Of a stretch of 23,483 bases of DNA, positions 22,819 through 23,483 are shown piece by piece. Position numbers and translations under genes: made by a program. The notes under the pieces are model-generated. The model searched no databases and was not told where the DNA came from. It saw only the letters and a list, made by a program, of their open reading frames with translations. This DNA comes from an uncultured Hyphomicrobiales bacterium (GTDB lineage Bacteria > Pseudomonadota > Alphaproteobacteria > Rhizobiales > Xanthobacteraceae): contig CAITEM010000261.1 in assembly GCA_903891395.1 (NCBI GenBank), forward strand, positions 1 to 23,483. The letters are read 5' to 3'. Within the stretch, counting starts at the first letter, position 1; each line of letters begins with the position of its first letter.

Positions 22819-22858
22819 GGATCGCTGTCGCGATCCGCGCCTCTCCCGTTGGGAGAGG
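22819..22858. repeat. Paired-hairpin intergenic repeat
   Basis: Two perfect inverted repeats lie side by side: GGATCGC-TGTC-GCGATCC (22819-22836) and CCTCTCCC-GTT-GGGAGAGG (22840-22858). The CCTCTCCC...GGGAGAGG motif resembles a short dispersed intergenic element found in many Rhizobiales. It sits between the two convergent genes, just after the GPR-like terminator. Confidence 0.5.
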
Positions 22859-22873
22859 TGACGTAAGATGAAG

Positions 22874-23483
22874 TTAGCGCTTCTTCGACGCCGCCGCGGG
22901 CGCCGAGGCGTTGGCCTTCTCTTTTTCTTTCTCGTCCGGCGGCGGACCGCCGAAGATGATGCGGCTCGGATTGGCGTCGAAGTTCTTCGCTGCCTTGTCG
23001 ATGGTGCTCAGCGTCCGCGTGCCGGTCTTGGCCAAGCGCCCGATATAGGCCGTCAGTTCTTCGGTGCGCTTGTCGAGATTGTCGGCCAGATTCTTGATCG
23101 AGCGCGCCGCTTCGTTGACTTCGCCGCTCTTGCCGTCCTCACCGCCGGCGAGACTCTTGATCCCGGCGATGATGGTGTCGATGTTTTCGGAATTGCGGCC
23201 AAGCGCGCCGGTGAACTTATCGATGCTGGCAAGCGTGCTGTCGATGTGATCGGAATTGCGCGTCAGCGTCTGCGTGAACTTGTCGATGTTCTCGATCGCG
23301 CTCTTGAGTGCCTTTTGATTGTCTTCGATCAGGTCCTGCACCTTCTTCAAGGCGTCGCGCGCGGCGGCCGTCACGTCCTGCGTGGCGCCGGGCGGTGCGA
23401 TGAGCATCGGCTGCTCGTCCTTGGCGGTCTTGCCGCCGACGAGCGAGGGCTTTGCCGGATCGCCGCCCTTGAGCGCCAGCGCC
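22874..23483 (-). CDS. MlaD/MCE-family protein, C-terminal part (5' end outside window)
   Basis: The frame is open to the window edge, so the N-terminal TM anchor and MCE domain lie outside. The visible 203 residues begin with ALALKGGDPAKPSL and PPGATQDVTAAARDALKKVQDLI, the usual linker after an MCE domain. A long helical region with repeated I(E/D)KFT(Q/G).L.RN(S)(D/E)(H/N)ID units follows (four-helix-type needle segments). The end is NPSRIIFGGPP followed by a Lys/Glu/Ala tail. Such MlaD-like subunits hold phospholipid in the periplasm as part of an MlaFEDB ABC system that transports lipids between inner and outer membranes. The ATPase and permease genes would be expected upstream on the minus strand, outside this window. 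Confidence 0.88.
   Translation of the reverse strand, partial: ALALKGGDPAKPSLVGGKTAKDEQPMLIAPPGATQDVTAAARDALKKVQDLIEDNQKALKSAIENIDKFTQTLTRNSDHIDSTLASIDKFTGALGRNSENIDTIIAGIKSLAGGEDGKSGEVNEAARSIKNLADNLDKRTEELTAYIGRLAKTGTRTLSTIDKAAKNFDANPSRIIFGGPPPDEKEKEKANASAPAAASKKR

Noticed and set aside
1..23483. tRNA, rRNA, CRISPR arrays, IS elements or prophage genes
   Set aside because: None was seen on either strand. The short tandem repeats present are coding repeats and the palindromes are intergenic hairpins.

Overview
The window looks like chromosomal DNA from a GC-rich alphaproteobacterium of the order Hyphomicrobiales (Rhizobiales), most like the Bradyrhizobium/Xanthobacteraceae side. The evidence is an Omp25-type outer membrane protein, an MCE/Mla lipid-transport subunit, a very large two-TM coiled-coil protein of the GPR/RgsE growth-pole-ring type, CtrA-like TTAACCAT sites, and palindromic intergenic repeats with the ATTCCG...CGGAAT pattern. 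This assignment comes from reading only; no database was searched. I see no tRNA, rRNA, CRISPR array, insertion sequence or phage gene.

Layout. 1-661: 3' end of a coiled-coil gene. 795-2491: secreted PRC-barrel protein (+), periplasmic metallo-beta-lactamase-fold hydrolase (-), small two-TM protein (+). 2492-4415: L-lactate permease with a long, structured leader and a strong terminator. 4465-5850: SAM methyltransferase (+) facing a small exported His-tailed protein (-). 6188-7645: full-length paralogue of the first coiled-coil gene. 7762-8926: small genes, namely a CxxC zinc-ribbon-like protein (-), a ribbon-helix-helix protein with stacked palindromes upstream, and a secreted Gly/Ser-rich protein. 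8978-10150: von Willebrand A protein (-). 10306-13114: two tandem paralogous polytopic membrane proteins of unknown function. 13217-13957: solute-binding-protein-like protein without a signal peptide. 14022-15392: outer membrane protein made of two barrel repeats. 15385-17484: FAD monooxygenase (-), hot-dog thioesterase (+), 2Fe-2S ferredoxin (-). 17575-22741: HPt phosphotransfer protein (-) divergent from the GPR-like protein (+), sharing a gene-free region with CtrA-like sites. 22874-23483: C-terminal part of an MlaD/MCE protein (-).

Most genes are single transcription units that alternate in strand, with clear hairpin terminators at convergent junctions. The strongest functional grouping is envelope and polar growth: the GPR-like scaffold, HPt protein, MCE subunit, double-barrel outer membrane protein and the two crescentin-like coiled-coil paralogues. 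The least explained parts are the tandem membrane-protein pair, the structured lactate-permease leader, the palindrome cluster before the ribbon-helix-helix gene, and the helically phased TTAA array before the GPR-like gene. No complete, clearly new multi-gene system stands out.
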